NCBI GenBank assembly: GCA_025642075.2
Contig: JAODUO010000114.1
Span: 693,501 to 757,500 of the forward strand
Origin: Ridgeia piscesae
Lineage: Eukaryota > Annelida > Polychaeta > Sabellida > Siboglinidae
Length of the DNA: 64,000 nt
Reading direction: 5' to 3'
The notes under the pieces are model-generated. The model saw only the letters and a list, made by a program, of their open reading frames with translations. It was not told the origin of the DNA and searched no databases. Every line of letters starts with the position of its first letter. Positions within the stretch are counted from its first letter, which is position 1. This document shows positions 36,430-53,654 of this stretch, one piece after another. A program made the position numbers and the translations under genes.

Positions 36430-37631
36430 GATAAAACAGAAACAAAGTGACGCATTTGTTGTCGTTGTTATGCAAAGAATCTCATGCAGAAAGTGTGTAT
36501 TCAACTGTTATGTTATTGTCCAATGCAGACTGAATAACATGGTTATTATCATGTTTCAATGGGGAAATTTTACGTGATGTTATAGTCATTCACACAAATG
36601 TTGGTCAAATTGCTTTAATGTTACCAAGTGGTGTAAGTTTGTGGGTTAGGAAGAGTAGATAAATTGGGTGAGTTGATTCTTGCAATGTGTGCTGATATTT
36701 CTCCGGTTATGGCGGAAGATTTGAACAAATACTGGAACTGTGTTAGTGTTAAAATTTTCATGATATTTCAGTGATTGAAGTTATATTCAAATATGCAAAA
36801 AGCTGATTACTTGAATGTGGTCATTGCCAGTTATTTATTATGCTTATCAGAGAATAATGCAAGGTACATGCACTATACACAGAGACACATGCATAAAACA
36901 CATACACCGGCATACATACTCTACATACGATACCCTCGCACACATGCACACATACACAGTATCACAGCTCACATAATGTAAGTGATTCACAATTGCATCA
37001 ATGTGGGTAAAACATAAACTGTGGTTTATCGATCAAAAATTACGACAATTGAAAGTAGAATGTGAATCTACAGATGTAACATCTTCAATGTCTGTTTGCT
37101 TTTCTTATCAGGTATTTGTTAGTTAGATAAGAAAACTGTTAAGTTAACACCAGTTTCATCTTTTAATTTATATTATATAAAGAGCTAAATACACATATGC
37201 CTAATGTAGCTAGTAGATACCAGAGAAAAATATATGTGCAGTATTATAAAAGAAATCTAATCTATTTTTATATAAAATATTCACAGTTATGGTTAATGGC
37301 TACTAAAAGTAACGATTTACATTTTTCACACACTGCTGGAATGAAGTATGGTTGTTTATGTTTGAATTGCCTGAGGTTGTTGGCCTCTGTGTTATGGTGA
37401 AATGGGAACAATTGACTAATATTATTATTTTAACCTGATACATTAGTTTAGGAGATTGGTTGTTGCTATTCCGTGGAATAAGCTACAGATTACGATATTG
37501 TATTTACATTATTATGTTTGTCTAGTGTGACTGCAAATGTTTTCCATAAATGCATTAAATTTGTTTAAACTATGCAAAATTATGTTTTTCCATAATGCGG
37601 TATCTATACTAGGCTACAGAAACTATTGAGA

Positions 37632-37689
<58 letters not shown>

Positions 37690-38515
37690 CTAAGTTAGTT
37701 CCTGGTAAGCCATACAGTTGTTTCTAGACTAGGACCAGATGAAGATTCACTTATAAAGATATATGTGTTGTACTAATTAATGATGCATTTCATTGAAACA
37801 AATAGCAGGGTGTGTCTACAACACAAAATGTTTGTAATTTACTGTTTTACAATTTGAGGTATTTTACCATTCATTAGTGAAAAAAAATATTTCTTTCAGG
37901 GTACAATGCTTTAATAACATTTATTTGTAATATTTTTTAATTTGTTTGTGTCAATTAAATGCTAAACAAAATGTGTAAACTTATATCTGGTTAGACCCAG
38001 AAATCATTGGATACTCCTAACTATAAAACAGGTATATTGCTTATTTTCATACCAGAACTTCTATGGAGACTGCTATTATGTATTATTGTAATGACAGCCT
38101 TCTTAAAAGTTATATTTGGATTTGGTCTGTACTATGTAATTATAATTAGATGTACCTATCATTGCTTGCTACAGCCATGTGTTTCTTTGTGTAACTCCTT
38201 ATTATAGGTATCTATGCAAACCCTCCAGCAATGTGTTGTTAATAAAATGATCATAAACCATCATAATTTTATAATGATGGTCACTGCATTTTTGGCCATG
38301 TGTGAATGCTCAGTATATCAGATATTACATTTAATTCTACATGACCTTTTGCATGTACATGTATTCATCTTAGTGTCACCCATTTAAAACATTAGTGCAA
38401 CATATATGTAGATTATTTGTACAGCTTGTAATTACAATTAGCGAAAGTGTTGCATGTTTAAACAAACTATAATTATACAAAAACATTCTCCTTAGGTCTT
38501 GCTTAGATTCACTAT
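36430..38515. other. GORAB 3' UTR / intergenic
   Basis: AT-rich with no further coding exon recognised. It includes an (AT)n microsatellite at 37634-37688 and a candidate AATAAA at 38241-38246 that could serve GORAB only if the 3' UTR is about 1.8 kb. Confidence 0.45.
37634..37688. repeat. (AT)n microsatellite
   Basis: About 27 uninterrupted AT units. Confidence 0.95.
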
Positions 38516-38648
38516 GAGATGGCATAGACTTTACTCCTTAAAGGGGGACTGAAACGGCCGAACAACCACAGCCCGAACATAAGAACATATCATTTACAGT
38601 ACTTGTCACCATAATTTGACAAGCAGAGCTACATATCCGGAGATGTAC

Positions 38649-38714
38649 GAATAGCCTGGGGGACTATTCCTCTGGATATGGACAAATAGATGGATGAATA
38701 GCCTGGGGGACTAT
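38649..38714. repeat. 19-bp direct repeat, spacing 47 bp
   Basis: GAATAGCCTGGGGGACTAT occurs at 38649-38667 and again at 38696-38714, just upstream of the 38818 reading frame. Confidence 0.8.
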
Positions 38715-38817
38715 ACGTCCAGATAGGGTTGAATAGTATATATCGGCCCCCATGCTATTTGTCTGGACACATTTCCCGCGGGAGTTCAATTCAAATTCGT
38801 GCAAGTGGATAACTGAG

Positions 38818-39069
38818 ATGGACAAACTGGCAGTTGGACGTGAGTTTGCGGACTTTAAACGTTTATCGGCAGCTGTTGCAACATTTGAAAATGGTCACTT
38901 TGTACAGTTTTACAAAAGAGATGGCAGGAAAATCGAGGCAGTTGTCCATAGAAATACACGTAAGACTTACAACACGTTTATTGTGTGTTACCCCGGTATA
39001 CATTATTGCATTAGAGATAATGGCATTATCAGAGACGACAGTGATGTCAAGAAAAGAACAACACAATGA
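38818..39069 (+). CDS. ZSWIM3/FAR1-type N-terminal domain fragment
   Basis: The frame beginning at the ATG of 38818 gives an 83-residue product. It resembles the N-terminal FAR1-like domain of invertebrate ZSWIM3-like proteins: a FADFKRLSAAVATFENGHFV segment (family: F-x-S-F-x-E-L, then a helix, then FVQFY), then QFYKRDGRKIEA (family: FY-x-R-D-x-R-x-I-E-A), then KTYNTFIVCYPGIHYC. No SWIM or transposase-like core follows, and I cannot place a splice donor confidently; a GTAAGA at 38959 is possible. It is either a first exon of an unannotated gene or a broken copy of a domesticated or transposable family. Assignment is from memory of the family and moderate at best. Confidence 0.42.
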   Translation: MDKLAVGREFADFKRLSAAVATFENGHFVQFYKRDGRKIEAVVHRNTRKTYNTFIVCYPGIHYCIRDNGIIRDDSDVKKRTTQ

Positions 39070-39570
39070 AACTTACCTGGTAACCCTAGTCTATAGTGAC
39101 CAGGCAACTATTTGTTTGAATCCTTAATAGCCACCATGGACATTGAGAATAATGACATTTTGTTGCTGTCACTTCTTGGGCTGCAGCAGCAACATAAGTG
39201 GAGAATTCCTACCTTAATCCTATTTGAATCATGACAAATGTCTTTAGCCGTAAAGAGTAAAACTGGGAAGGGAAGTCTTATACAGGCATCCTTATACCCT
39301 CTACTTTGTGACTCTGAATCAAGAAGCCAGTTATTGATCCTCCGTTCCCCGCCATCCAATTTTTCCGGAAATGGGGGGCCATGGCACCTTGCCCCCCTCC
39401 TTTGGCTACATCACTGTGCACTACCCCCCTCGCTCCTGCGAGGCCCCATCTTGCCTTCCGATGTCAATATCCAACGCCAGAGAAATTATGAATGTCTCTG
39501 TGAAAAACGTGAACACCTCCCTACAGATCAGCCCTCATAATTGTCGGTTTGACAAACAAACAAAAATGCA

Positions 39571-39715
39571 TAGTTGAAACTCAACTGAGTTTCAGTTGAA
39601 GCTCAACTGATTCTGTCGGAATAGTTGAATTTCAACAATTGAAATATGCTTTCAACTCCTGTTCAACTCGCGTTCAACAGTTGAACGCGAAGATGAAGTT
39701 GAACGCTAGTTGAGA
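39571..39715. repeat. Cluster of GTTGAA/TTCAAC palindromes
   Basis: About 145 bp dense in GTTGAA and TTCAAC on alternating strands. It includes a perfect palindrome with 11-bp arms around one base (39668-39690, arm TCGCGTTCAAC). It may be the interior of a fold-back element. Confidence 0.6.
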
Positions 39716-39766
39716 AAATTAAAAGGTCAGTGTTAGTATGACTGTGTAATGATGGACTCACCATAG

Positions 39767-39801
39767 ATTAATCTCTGCAGCCACAGACTGCAGAGATTAA
39801 T
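39767..39801. repeat. Perfect 14-bp stem-loop
   Basis: ATTAATCTCTGCAG (39767-39780), a 7-base loop, then CTGCAGAGATTAAT (39788-39801). No U-run follows. It probably belongs with the preceding palindrome cluster. Confidence 0.7.
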
Positions 39802-40068
39802 TTAGCTCATCTGATACTGGTACATGGATTGATGAAAACTGCCGGTCATAATTCTTCCTCATCTTCAACGAAGGCCACCCTGGTTTATAAATAAATTGTA
39901 AATAAAAACTGTCTGTTATATCATAAATGCATATAATTTAAAATGCATTATTTTATGAATAGATACTTTTCACAATGACATGACACCTTGAACACAAAAC
40001 TAACTGTCAGGCTGGTTTACTAGGTAGCCCTTGTCTTTACTGTTACAAACCATCATACATGTATTATG

Positions 40069-40115
40069 CAGGGGCGTTGATTCGGTTTTAAAAGTGGGGG
40101 GACAGTGTGTTGATA
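40069..40115. mobile_element. Solo end of the CAGGGGCGTCGATC hAT-like family
   Basis: CAGGGGCGTTGATTCGG, then TTTTAAAAGTGGGGGGACA, matches the reverse complement of the right end of the 53829-55651 element over about 36 bp. The partner end was not found within the next 1.5 kb. Confidence 0.6.
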
Positions 40116-40217
40116 ATTTTGCTGTCAGTGTCATACACTTGTAACTGCATTTACATAGATATTCATGTCACCTCTTGTCTGTGTAATGAAAATTATGTTG
40201 GCAACCGTCACCCAAAG

Positions 40218-40300
40218 TACTGCCACCTGACGGAGCATTGATGATCGAAACTACGGCTAACGTACCGAGAGGTTACCCAAACTCCGTGAGGTGGCAGCAC
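40218..40300. repeat. Inverted repeat, 19-bp arms
   Basis: GTACTGCCACCTGACGGAG (40218-40236) pairs with CTCCGTGAGGTGGCAGCAC (40282-40300), 17 of 19 positions complementary. Confidence 0.6.
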
Positions 40301-40619
40301 TTTTCAGCCCCTCAACTTCTTGGCGTACACGGACAACATAAGCAGCCTTTCCATCTAGTATCAGATTGGAATGTTCATATTATCGCCTCGTTGGACACGA
40401 ATTAATATTTTCTGTTAATGTTATAACATTTCAGTCATGTAATTGTACACAGCATTTATCACTCTACGGCAGTTGAATCACGGTGCAGATAATTACAATT
40501 CGTGTGATTTCGTTCATGAGCAGTCGTAACCGGTCATAATAACGTTTGCTGTGGAGGGTGAGCGATAATACGTGTTTCAGCACTCTTCTTCAAACTAACT
40601 AGTTTGTATGGACACCATG

Positions 40620-40625
40620 CAAACA

Positions 40626-40666
<41 letters not shown>

Positions 40667-40667
40667 T
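40620..40667. repeat. (AC)n microsatellite
   Basis: About 20 CA units. Confidence 0.95.
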
Positions 40668-40997
40668 GTGGTTATGAGGTTTGATTTGGATAGTCAGCCG
40701 TTTTTGTAAATTCGATCTTTCTTAGTTTCTATACTATGTCGGATAGTACTAACTGTATAATTATGACTTTTTTATGTACTACTATTTAGTAACTAAGTAG
40801 TAGTTTCTACGAATATGTGCACCGGATACACCCTGCACATGTATGCTGGCACTAAGGGACCTGGGTGCTTGTCCTCGGTTGTTCATTTGCGTTCCAAATT
40901 AAAACGTGGCTGACATTAATTTGATCACCGTATCATGAGGGATTTATAGACTTCAATGTTGAGAGCCAGGTTTTTATACCAAATATAACATGCTTGC

Positions 40998-41068
40998 CCT
41001 ATCTGGATATTGAACCTAGTCTGATGGGGTGTCAGGCGAATGTGCTAACCACAACACTATCACGCACC
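40998..41068 (-). mobile_element. tRNA-derived SINE head
   Basis: Minus strand: a GTGGTTAGCACATTCGCC A-box region followed by B-box GGTTCAATATCC (plus 41005-41016). The tail is not delimited. Confidence 0.5.
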
Positions 41069-41116
41069 AGCTGTATTTTTAGATATCACTGATAATATTA
41101 ATCAGGTCACTTCACC

Positions 41117-41635
41117 TGCACCTGAATCCATGGAAACTAAGCTCACAGAGTTGTCAGCTGGTGACAATGTCTTGACGACTTCAGTCTTGTATATTAACCG
41201 ATACATTTTCAATAACAACGCAAGGATGAATGAAGAGAGGACAATGCATTAAAAACTTCTCTAGTCTGTTCCTAGATGCAGTGCTACAGCAACCAATGTT
41301 AAATAAAATACACAAACTATGTACATCAGCACAGATCAGAGTTCCTGTTCACCTGCCAACCATCACCTGAATCCACAGCACATTTAGGGTATAGTTTTAA
41401 CGTTTTGACTGATTAATAAAAAGGTAGTATAACATTTTGACGTATCGATGATCTTTTGGTATTTTTTTTCAAGCTGCCGAGGCAACCTTACTTTTTACGG
41501 GTATTTCATAAGTAATAAAAAAGTAAAATGCAAAATTGTGTAATTGTGCCTATATTAGGTATTTTAATAATTAAGTTACCCTTATTTCATAACACTGTTA
41601 AGTAGGTCTATATACGTAAATAAACACAACTATCA
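41117..41635. other. Unassigned intergenic sequence
   Basis: No exon or repeat recognised on either strand. Confidence 0.4.
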
Positions 41636-41643
41636 GGGAATAC

Positions 41644-43562
41644 CAGAGATGGAGTAATCGTACTCGTGTACTTGTACTCGAGTACAAGTACTTTTTTCGT
41701 ACTCGTACTCGAGTACGAAGGAAAGTAATCGTACTCGTACTCGAGTACATTACCAAAGTAATCGTACTCACGATTACTTCTCACGATTAAATTTTTTTCA
41801 TTTGAACAGTTGCAAGCAAATATATTAGAGAGATAAAAATGGCAATATTAGAAGTAATCTAATAAATGTAATAATAATCAAGGTATTCAGTTAAATAAAT
41901 ATTCAGTCAGATTTCTCTAATTAATACCTTCTCTTCCCAGAGAAGCAACATCTCACCCTCCTGCTTAGTACAAAGTACAAGTTATATTGTGACAGTCCCT
42001 GGGAAGCACTGCAGGAGATAAGCATCCCCTAACATCTTGCTTTGTAATTTTAGAAGCCAGGCCTCAGCCCCACCTGTACTGTTTGCTCTGTCAGTATGGT
42101 GTGAATGACTGGTCATATTTCCAACATCCAGAATCCTGACTGGGTCTGGGCGGTTAGCTGCTAAATCCCTGTCTATTATGTTTAATTAAGTGCAAACTGT
42201 AATCTTGTCTAAATCCACAACCATTCTGTGTTTGTCCCATCCAGACATGGGGTCAAATACATTGAAATGTATTTAAATACAAATATTCTTGAGGGATTAC
42301 AAATACTTTTTAAATATAAATGTATTTAAATATGAATACATTGAAAAGTATTTCAAATACTTGTTCATATATTTTTCAAATACTTTTCATTTTGTATTAC
42401 TATGTAGGTAAAAGAAAAGCAACACATATATTGAGACATCTAGTTTATAGGCATAATTAGTGTTTTGCTCATATGATGACAGGCAGACCAGTGCTAGGGA
42501 GGGTTGTTATTGCTAACTGCATCACAGTGACAACTGACTGAAAGAGGTAAAGGCCAACATATATTGTTTGTATGTTACGCCAGGAGGTCCATAATAATAT
42601 AACGCCTATGTGGCCCTCAGAAGAGACACTGCTAATCATTGCTAGGATCTTGTGAGGAAGGCTCAACTTCAAAGTCAGCCAGGAAACCAGAATAACCTGG
42701 TGCCAAATTGAACAAAAGGGGACATTGACCTATGGTCACTGTTAGGTCCATCCTCTGGCTCTGAGCAAACACAACTTGTGGTCACTGCAGGGCCAGGGGG
42801 AAGCCTGCTGTTAAGTGTCTTCATCAGTAATTAGCACTGTTGGGTGAAGTTGCAGTGCATTAAGGTAATCAGTTTGGCAGGCATTACATGTGACAGTGAA
42901 AAAGAAATGTTGATACTGACAATGTATTTCAAAAAAATATTTGAACAAGTCAAATACTTTAGGAAAGTATTTAAATACAAATACTTTTAATTCCTAAACA
43001 TCAAATACAAATATTTTAAAAAGGTATTTAAATACTTTCAAATACAAATGTATATGACCCCATATCTGGACCCATCTGATATACTACTCTTTTGAATATG
43101 CCCCCCTGGTTTTGAAGTGTTGTTATTGTAATGTATTTGATCATGTGTATTTGACAATTTTAAATGCCTCCTATTTGTATTTGATTCAGAAACCATAAAT
43201 TTAATTATTAATCCAGCATTAAATGATTCATCCAATACCTGAGAAAGTCGTCTAATTATTAATAATAATAACACCTGGATAGTGGATAGCAGTAATCAGT
43301 TAGAACATTAGTGACACAACAACAGAACAAGAATGACACCTAGGGATTCCATGAGTCGCCTTTATGTTAGAAACAGGATATTCATTAAAGTAATCATGCT
43401 TATATTCTAAAGTAATCGTACTCGTACTCGAGTATATTGTAAAGTAGTCGTACTCGTACTCGAGTACATTTGTTTTCTGAGTACTCGTACTCGTACTCAT
43501 GCATGTTCAAAGTAATCGTACTCGTACTCGAGTACATTTGTAATGTACTCACTCCATCTCTG
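41644..43562. mobile_element. Non-autonomous hAT-like transposon with ACTCGAGTA subterminal repeats
   Basis: Ends CAGAGATGGAGT and ACTCCATCTCTG are inverted repeats, flanked by the exact 8-bp duplication GGGAATAC (41636-41643 and 43563-43570), as for hAT elements. The first 130 bp and last 165 bp are packed with GTACTCGAGTAC-type palindromes (AGTAATCGTACTCG repeated), typical of transposase-binding subterminal repeats. No transposase is encoded. A second hAT-like element sits inside. The right end is 74 bp upstream of the DHX35 ATG. Confidence 0.85.
42242..43078. mobile_element. Second hAT-like non-autonomous element, nested
   Basis: Left end CAGACATGGGGTCAAATACA and right end (reverse complement) CAGATATGGGGTCATATACA form inverted repeats. 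Flanks GTCCCATC and GACCCATC are an 8-bp duplication with one mismatch. Both subterminal regions are dense in AAATAC/GTATTT words. It lies entirely inside 41644-43562, so it inserted later, or the two transposed as a unit. No coding capacity is seen. Confidence 0.8.
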
Positions 43563-43636
43563 GGGAATACTATGGTAATAATGCACGCAACCTTTGTAAC
43601 TCTTGAGACGGCGAAGTTCAAACTCCAGTTGTTTAG

Positions 43637-45973
43637 ATGGCGAAGTTCAAACCGAGATTCTGGAAGCCGTCCGACCAGACGTCGCCGGACCAGACGACAG
43701 CCGAGGAACGACGCGAGTCGAGCGAGGGCAGCGGCGATGCCGTCGTCTTCAACCGCAACCGTAACCTGTCGATGGAGCAGCAGCGTCAGCGCCTGCAGGT
43801 GTTCCGCTACCGGAACCATATTCTCTACCTGCTCGAGAAGTACCAGACACTGGTGCTGGTCGGCGAGACGGGCTGCGGCAAGAGCACGCAGCTGCCGCAG
43901 TACCTGCTTGAGGCGGGCTGGGCGTGCGACGGTCGTATGGTGGCCGTCACGCAGCCGAGACGAGTAGCCGTGTTGACGGTGTCAAGGCGGGTCGCCGACG
44001 AGAGAGACGTCGCGCTCGGCGACGAGGTCGGCTACGCCATCCGGTTCGACGACTGCTGGGACGCGGCGACGACGAGGATCAAGTTCGTCACCGACGGACT
44101 CCTCATCCGTGAGATGATGCACGACCCGCTGCTGACGGCCTACAGCGTCGTCGTGCTGGACGAGGCGCACGAGCGCACGCTCTACACCGACATCGTTATC
44201 GGCCTGCTGAAGAAGGTGACGAGGAAGCGGCCGGATCTGCGGGTGATCGTCACGTCGGCGACGCTCGATGCCGAGCTGTTCCGGGACTTCTTCAACAACA
44301 ACGACGACACGCGCGACGCCAGCAAGGACACGGCTTGCGTGCTGAGTGTCGAGGGCCGCATGTTCGCCGTCGACACCTACTACGCCGTCGACCCGGTGCC
44401 CAACTACGTGACGGCAGCAGTCGAGACGGTCGTGGGCCTGCACCGACGCGAGAACGAAGGCGACGTGCTCGTCTTCCTGACGGGGCAGGAGGAGGTTGAA
44501 CAAGTCGTCTCGCTGCTCATCGACGAGGCACGCCGGCTGCCGCGAGACGCCCTCAAGATGCGGGTGCTGCCGATTTACGGCAGTCTGCCGACGAGCGAAC
44601 AGCTGAAGGTGTTCGACCGAACCCCACGCGGCGTCAGGAAGATCGTTGTCGCAACCAACATCGCCGAGGCATCCGTAACCATCAGCGGCATCGTCTACGT
44701 CGTCGACTGCGGCTTCGTCAAGTTGAGGGCCTACAACCCAAGCTGCGGTCTCGAATCACTCGTCGTGCTGCCGACGTCGCGGGCGTCCGCCGAACAGCGC
44801 GCAGGAAGGGCAGGGCGCGTGCGCTCCGGTCAGGTAGAGTATCCGATACGATGAACGAGAGTATAATTGCATGCAAATATTTGTCTTGTTTGCAAATTAC
44901 AACTTCAAAAAAATTGCTTCGATTCTCTTCACTTTCAATTTATTTCCTTCTTTTAGGGACGATAATATTCACCCGGGAATCTGGTTGGGCTAATTTATGT
45001 TACGGAATTTACCCGCTAAGACGACCAGCCAAATGATGGCCACTCACTGTCGTGTTGTTGTCGCCAGGTCTACCGACTGTACCGCGAGGAGGACTTCGAG
45101 AAGCTGCCGGCGACGACGGTGCCGGAGATGCAACGGAGTGACATGTCGGGCGTGATCCTGCAGCTGAAGGCGCTCGGCATCGACAACATCCTGCGCTTCC
45201 CCTTCCTGTCGCCGCCGCCCGCGCAGAACTTCGTGCGCGGCGTCGAGCTACTGTATGCGCTGGGCGCCATCGACGACGACTGCCGCCTGACGACGCCGCT
45301 TGGCGCGCAGATGGCCGAGTTGCCCATGCACCCGTGCTGCGCTAAGATGCTGCTCGCCTCAGCCGAGCTGGGCTGTAGTGATGAGGCGCTCACCATTGCC
45401 GCCATGATGCAGATACAAAACGTGTTCGACACGCCTTCGCGACAGAAGTCGGCAGGCGCGCGAGCCAAGCGCCGCTTCTCGGCCGCCGAGGGCGACCACA
45501 TCAGTCTGCTGAATGTCTACAGGGCGTTCGAGCGTCACGGCCGCAGTCGACGCTGGTGCTGCGACCACCTCGTCAACTACCGCGGCCTATGTCGGGCCGG
45601 AGAGATCCGCCAGCAGCTGGTGCGGCTGCTGAAGCGGGCCGGTCTCGGGGTCGAGTCGTGCGACGGCGACGTCGAGATCGTGCAGCGCTGCGTCGTCGCT
45701 GGCTACTTTGCCAACGCCGCCCGACTGCACTACTCGGGCGTGTATCGGACGCTGAGGGACGACCACGACCTACACTTACACCCGACGTCAGTGCTGGCGA
45801 CAGAGACGCCACCGCCCACGTGGGTCGTCTTCTCCGAGGTCGTACAGACGACGAAGGACTATATGAGAGACGTGACTGTCGTCAAGTCGGAGTGGCTCTA
45901 CTCGATTGCACCACACTACTACCAGTACGGTACTGACCGGGAACTGGACAACAAGAGACCGAGGTTTCGATAG
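43637..45973 (+). CDS. DHX35: ATP-dependent RNA helicase DHX35, complete, two exons
   Basis: DEAH-box helicase of the spliceosomal C complex (family knowledge). Exons are 43637-44833 and 45068-45973, phase 0, giving 700 residues against about 703 in vertebrates. Motifs: GETGCGKST (residues 76-84), TQPRRVA, DEAH (175-178), SAT (207-209), FLTGQEE, and QRAGRAGR (387-394), with the intron just after it. Then come the winged-helix/HA2 region (LKALGIDN, PLGAQMAELP) and the OB-fold (CVVAGYFANAARLH, LHPTSVL, YMRDVTVV). The coding sequence is strikingly GC-rich and GC3-biased against AT-rich flanks. The ATG at 43637 gives the family's short K-F-W/x-P start; a 16-bp partial copy of the start region (GGCGAAGTTCAAAC) occurs 29 bp upstream. 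A hAT-like element ends 74 bp before the ATG. Most animal DHX35 genes have many introns; here there is one. Confidence 0.95.
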
Positions 45974-47432
45974 CTCCCTAGCGCTACCAGTACATTCCAC
46001 GTGTAATCATCTAAAGCTACGATTCCACAAGTACAGACGCTGCATGCAGGACGGCGAATACCAATGGGATTCCTGTGCGGATGCACTTCGAGTCGACACT
46101 TGGAACGATTCAATTTCCCAGAGCCGCACTACAAAACACATCTGCCATTTTAAGATCGAAATCCCCTTTATGAATCTCCACTGGGCACTATAATGTTTGT
46201 TTGCCGCATCCGTGCGCGTAGAATTGTAGTTTACACAACAGTTCTGGCGTCCACGTTGTTCGTTCGCTGGGTTGCAACGTTACTTTTGCTGATAGGACAC
46301 TTCGACGGACTTGTGTGAGAAATATATGTTTTAATCTTCTGCTCATCACATTGACTTACAGTCGCCATCACCCATGATGTTTACCAGTCGACCAACTCGA
46401 AACCAAATTAATAATCACAACAAAATATAATCCTAACACATGGGCAAATGTAAAATGGCTTCAACTGTCTTTATTTGCTACAACTACACACAATATGCTT
46501 AGTTAGTTGAACATGTACAATAAACCATTCCGCTCGATTCCATATAGCAGTACTTTCTAACCATTGGCAACTAAATTCCATAGGTAGATAAGCGTTTGTT
46601 TCACCACGAAAAAACAACATAAAACAAACACTACACACTGGAAGTTTCACCTTTGTGTTAACAGATTCGTTTTAAAGTCAACTGCTATGCATGTGTGAAG
46701 ACAGCCTTGTATCAGCATTTTCTACATCCACAATTTTAGACACTGTCATATGCATTTAATAAAAACAAGATGTTTCAGATATTTATTGTTTGTCTGCTAT
46801 TCTTAACCACTTCAGTGCACAATGCAAAATATATAATCGTAGAATGACACAAAGCGTTCTGTTTAAAGTAAATGTCCTGTACATTTATTGGAAACAATAA
46901 ATCACGCCGTAACACAACAATAACCTAAACATCAGTAATAGTTGAAAATATATTATGGGCAATTTTTTGAAAGCTATCGATTACTCAATATGGTAACCTT
47001 TCCTTCTGGACAAGTTGCCATGTGTTGGTTTTACCGCACCCATCCAATCGGAAATCCAATACCCCAGAGGGTATGTACAATTCTCCCATTTATAGTAACC
47101 AGACCTTTCAACAAAACACTCATATGATCCATATTGATAAATCTCAAATGCCACGGATTTCGTCATATCAATTAAGCCGACAGCATTCTGGGTAACAATT
47201 AAAACAGCATAGACCTCCCAGTCGACTGCCGAAACAGGAATCTGCACCCTGTTCAACTAGTCACACTGGTCAATGATCTGTCGATTTCACCCTCCTGTTT
47301 GCACTTGACCCACCCCCAGTTAACGACAACAGGAGACCGACATGTGACACACACCACATCATCTCTCCCGCGTACACACTGCCGCGATCAGAACCTTTGG
47401 TTGCCCTCGTGTTATTTCACTACGATATGACT
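45974..47432. other. DHX35/SURF4 convergent 3' region
   Basis: No further exons. Candidate polyadenylation signals: AATAAA at 46519-46524 and 46758-46763 for DHX35, and TTTATT (minus-strand AATAAA) at 46884-46889 and 46470-46475 for SURF4. The two 3' UTRs may therefore overlap. Confidence 0.45.
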
Positions 47433-52551
<5,119 letters not shown>

Positions 52552-52559
52552 TTGGACTC

Positions 52560-53148
52560 AATCTGCGAACACGAACGAAAGCGAATTCCCACGTATCAAC
52601 ATGGGTACAAACCGGAAATAGAAAAGACCAAATCTGCCGGTTACACATTCTTTCAAACGTTATCCCTGACATTTAAACAGATAAACGTTAAATAAATTTT
52701 TCTGTGCATATGAATTTGTTCGAATTAAGCAGACATTACCAACACCTATATAATAAATTATTGTAATTTCTTTTAATTGTGATACTTAAAGAATATGGTA
52801 TAAAACACTACATTTATAAAATTATCAGTGGGAGGAACGACGGCAGAATTACTTTTCGCCACGTCTTAGTTGATGCCTCGTTTTCATATGAGCTAAAACA
52901 CAAATAGAGAAGCGCCATCTTTCGGAACAAATTGAATTAACACCCAACTTAGCAGGGCGGGGGCGGTAGACTCGGACTGCACGAGTAAATACTATTTAAT
53001 ACATACAAGATAATCAGTAAAACAAATTAACCGTCAGAGAAACTTCCACAAAGACGCTGACTATGTCGCTAACATGGGAGCCACCTCTGCAATATTAAAC
53101 ACACGTGAAAATTACAATTTATGCTTACAAATATAGCAACACTAATAG
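52560..53148. other. SURF4 5' flank, no further gene seen
   Basis: The region just above the SURF4 start (52552-52650) is the likely 5' UTR/promoter. I see no TATA box or defined motif. Sequence up to 53148 has no coding match. Confidence 0.4.
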
Positions 53149-53654
53149 TAGGGTAACCTGGGGCAAAACGGCCCCTGGGGGTAATACGGCCCCCCGTCTT
53201 ATCTGCCAAACGAGTGAACATAAACTAACGTTGAATAGCGGAACATGCTACTGCTACCTAGCGAATACTCTTACCGACCGCAAGGCCAAACGGTATTAAA
53301 ATTAAGTTCACAAACCTATTTTAAAGTTTTGCATACCCTGTGATCTAATAATCACTCTTCGGTCAAATCGATACTAACATGTCCACCGTGTGATGATAAG
53401 CCAGCGATTGGTACTAATGCACTTACATCTATACAGGTTTTCAATGACTTTAATCAAAATGGGAGCGATATTAAAGGATTATATGTGAAGGTAAAAAGGT
53501 CAACACTGGTGTGTATGGGGTAAGACGGCCCTGTCAGAACGGGGCAAGACGGCCCCGCCATGCAGTACGAATATGGTATGTAAACGTAACAAAGATGTGA
53601 TGTGTTTATAGCATACACAATAATTTATGTAAAAAGTGAAGGAAAGTCGACGAA

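Noticed and set aside
40998..41068. Functional tRNA genes at the SINE-like heads (also 1372-1435 and 3913-3961)
   Set aside because: A and B boxes are present but I cannot fold an acceptor stem or anticodon arm. They are tRNA-derived SINE heads at most.
43924..45936. Arg-rich and other alternative-frame ORFs over DHX35 (for example 43982-44503 minus, 45556-45936 plus)
   Set aside because: Shadow frames of the GC3-rich DHX35 exons, where stop codons are rare.
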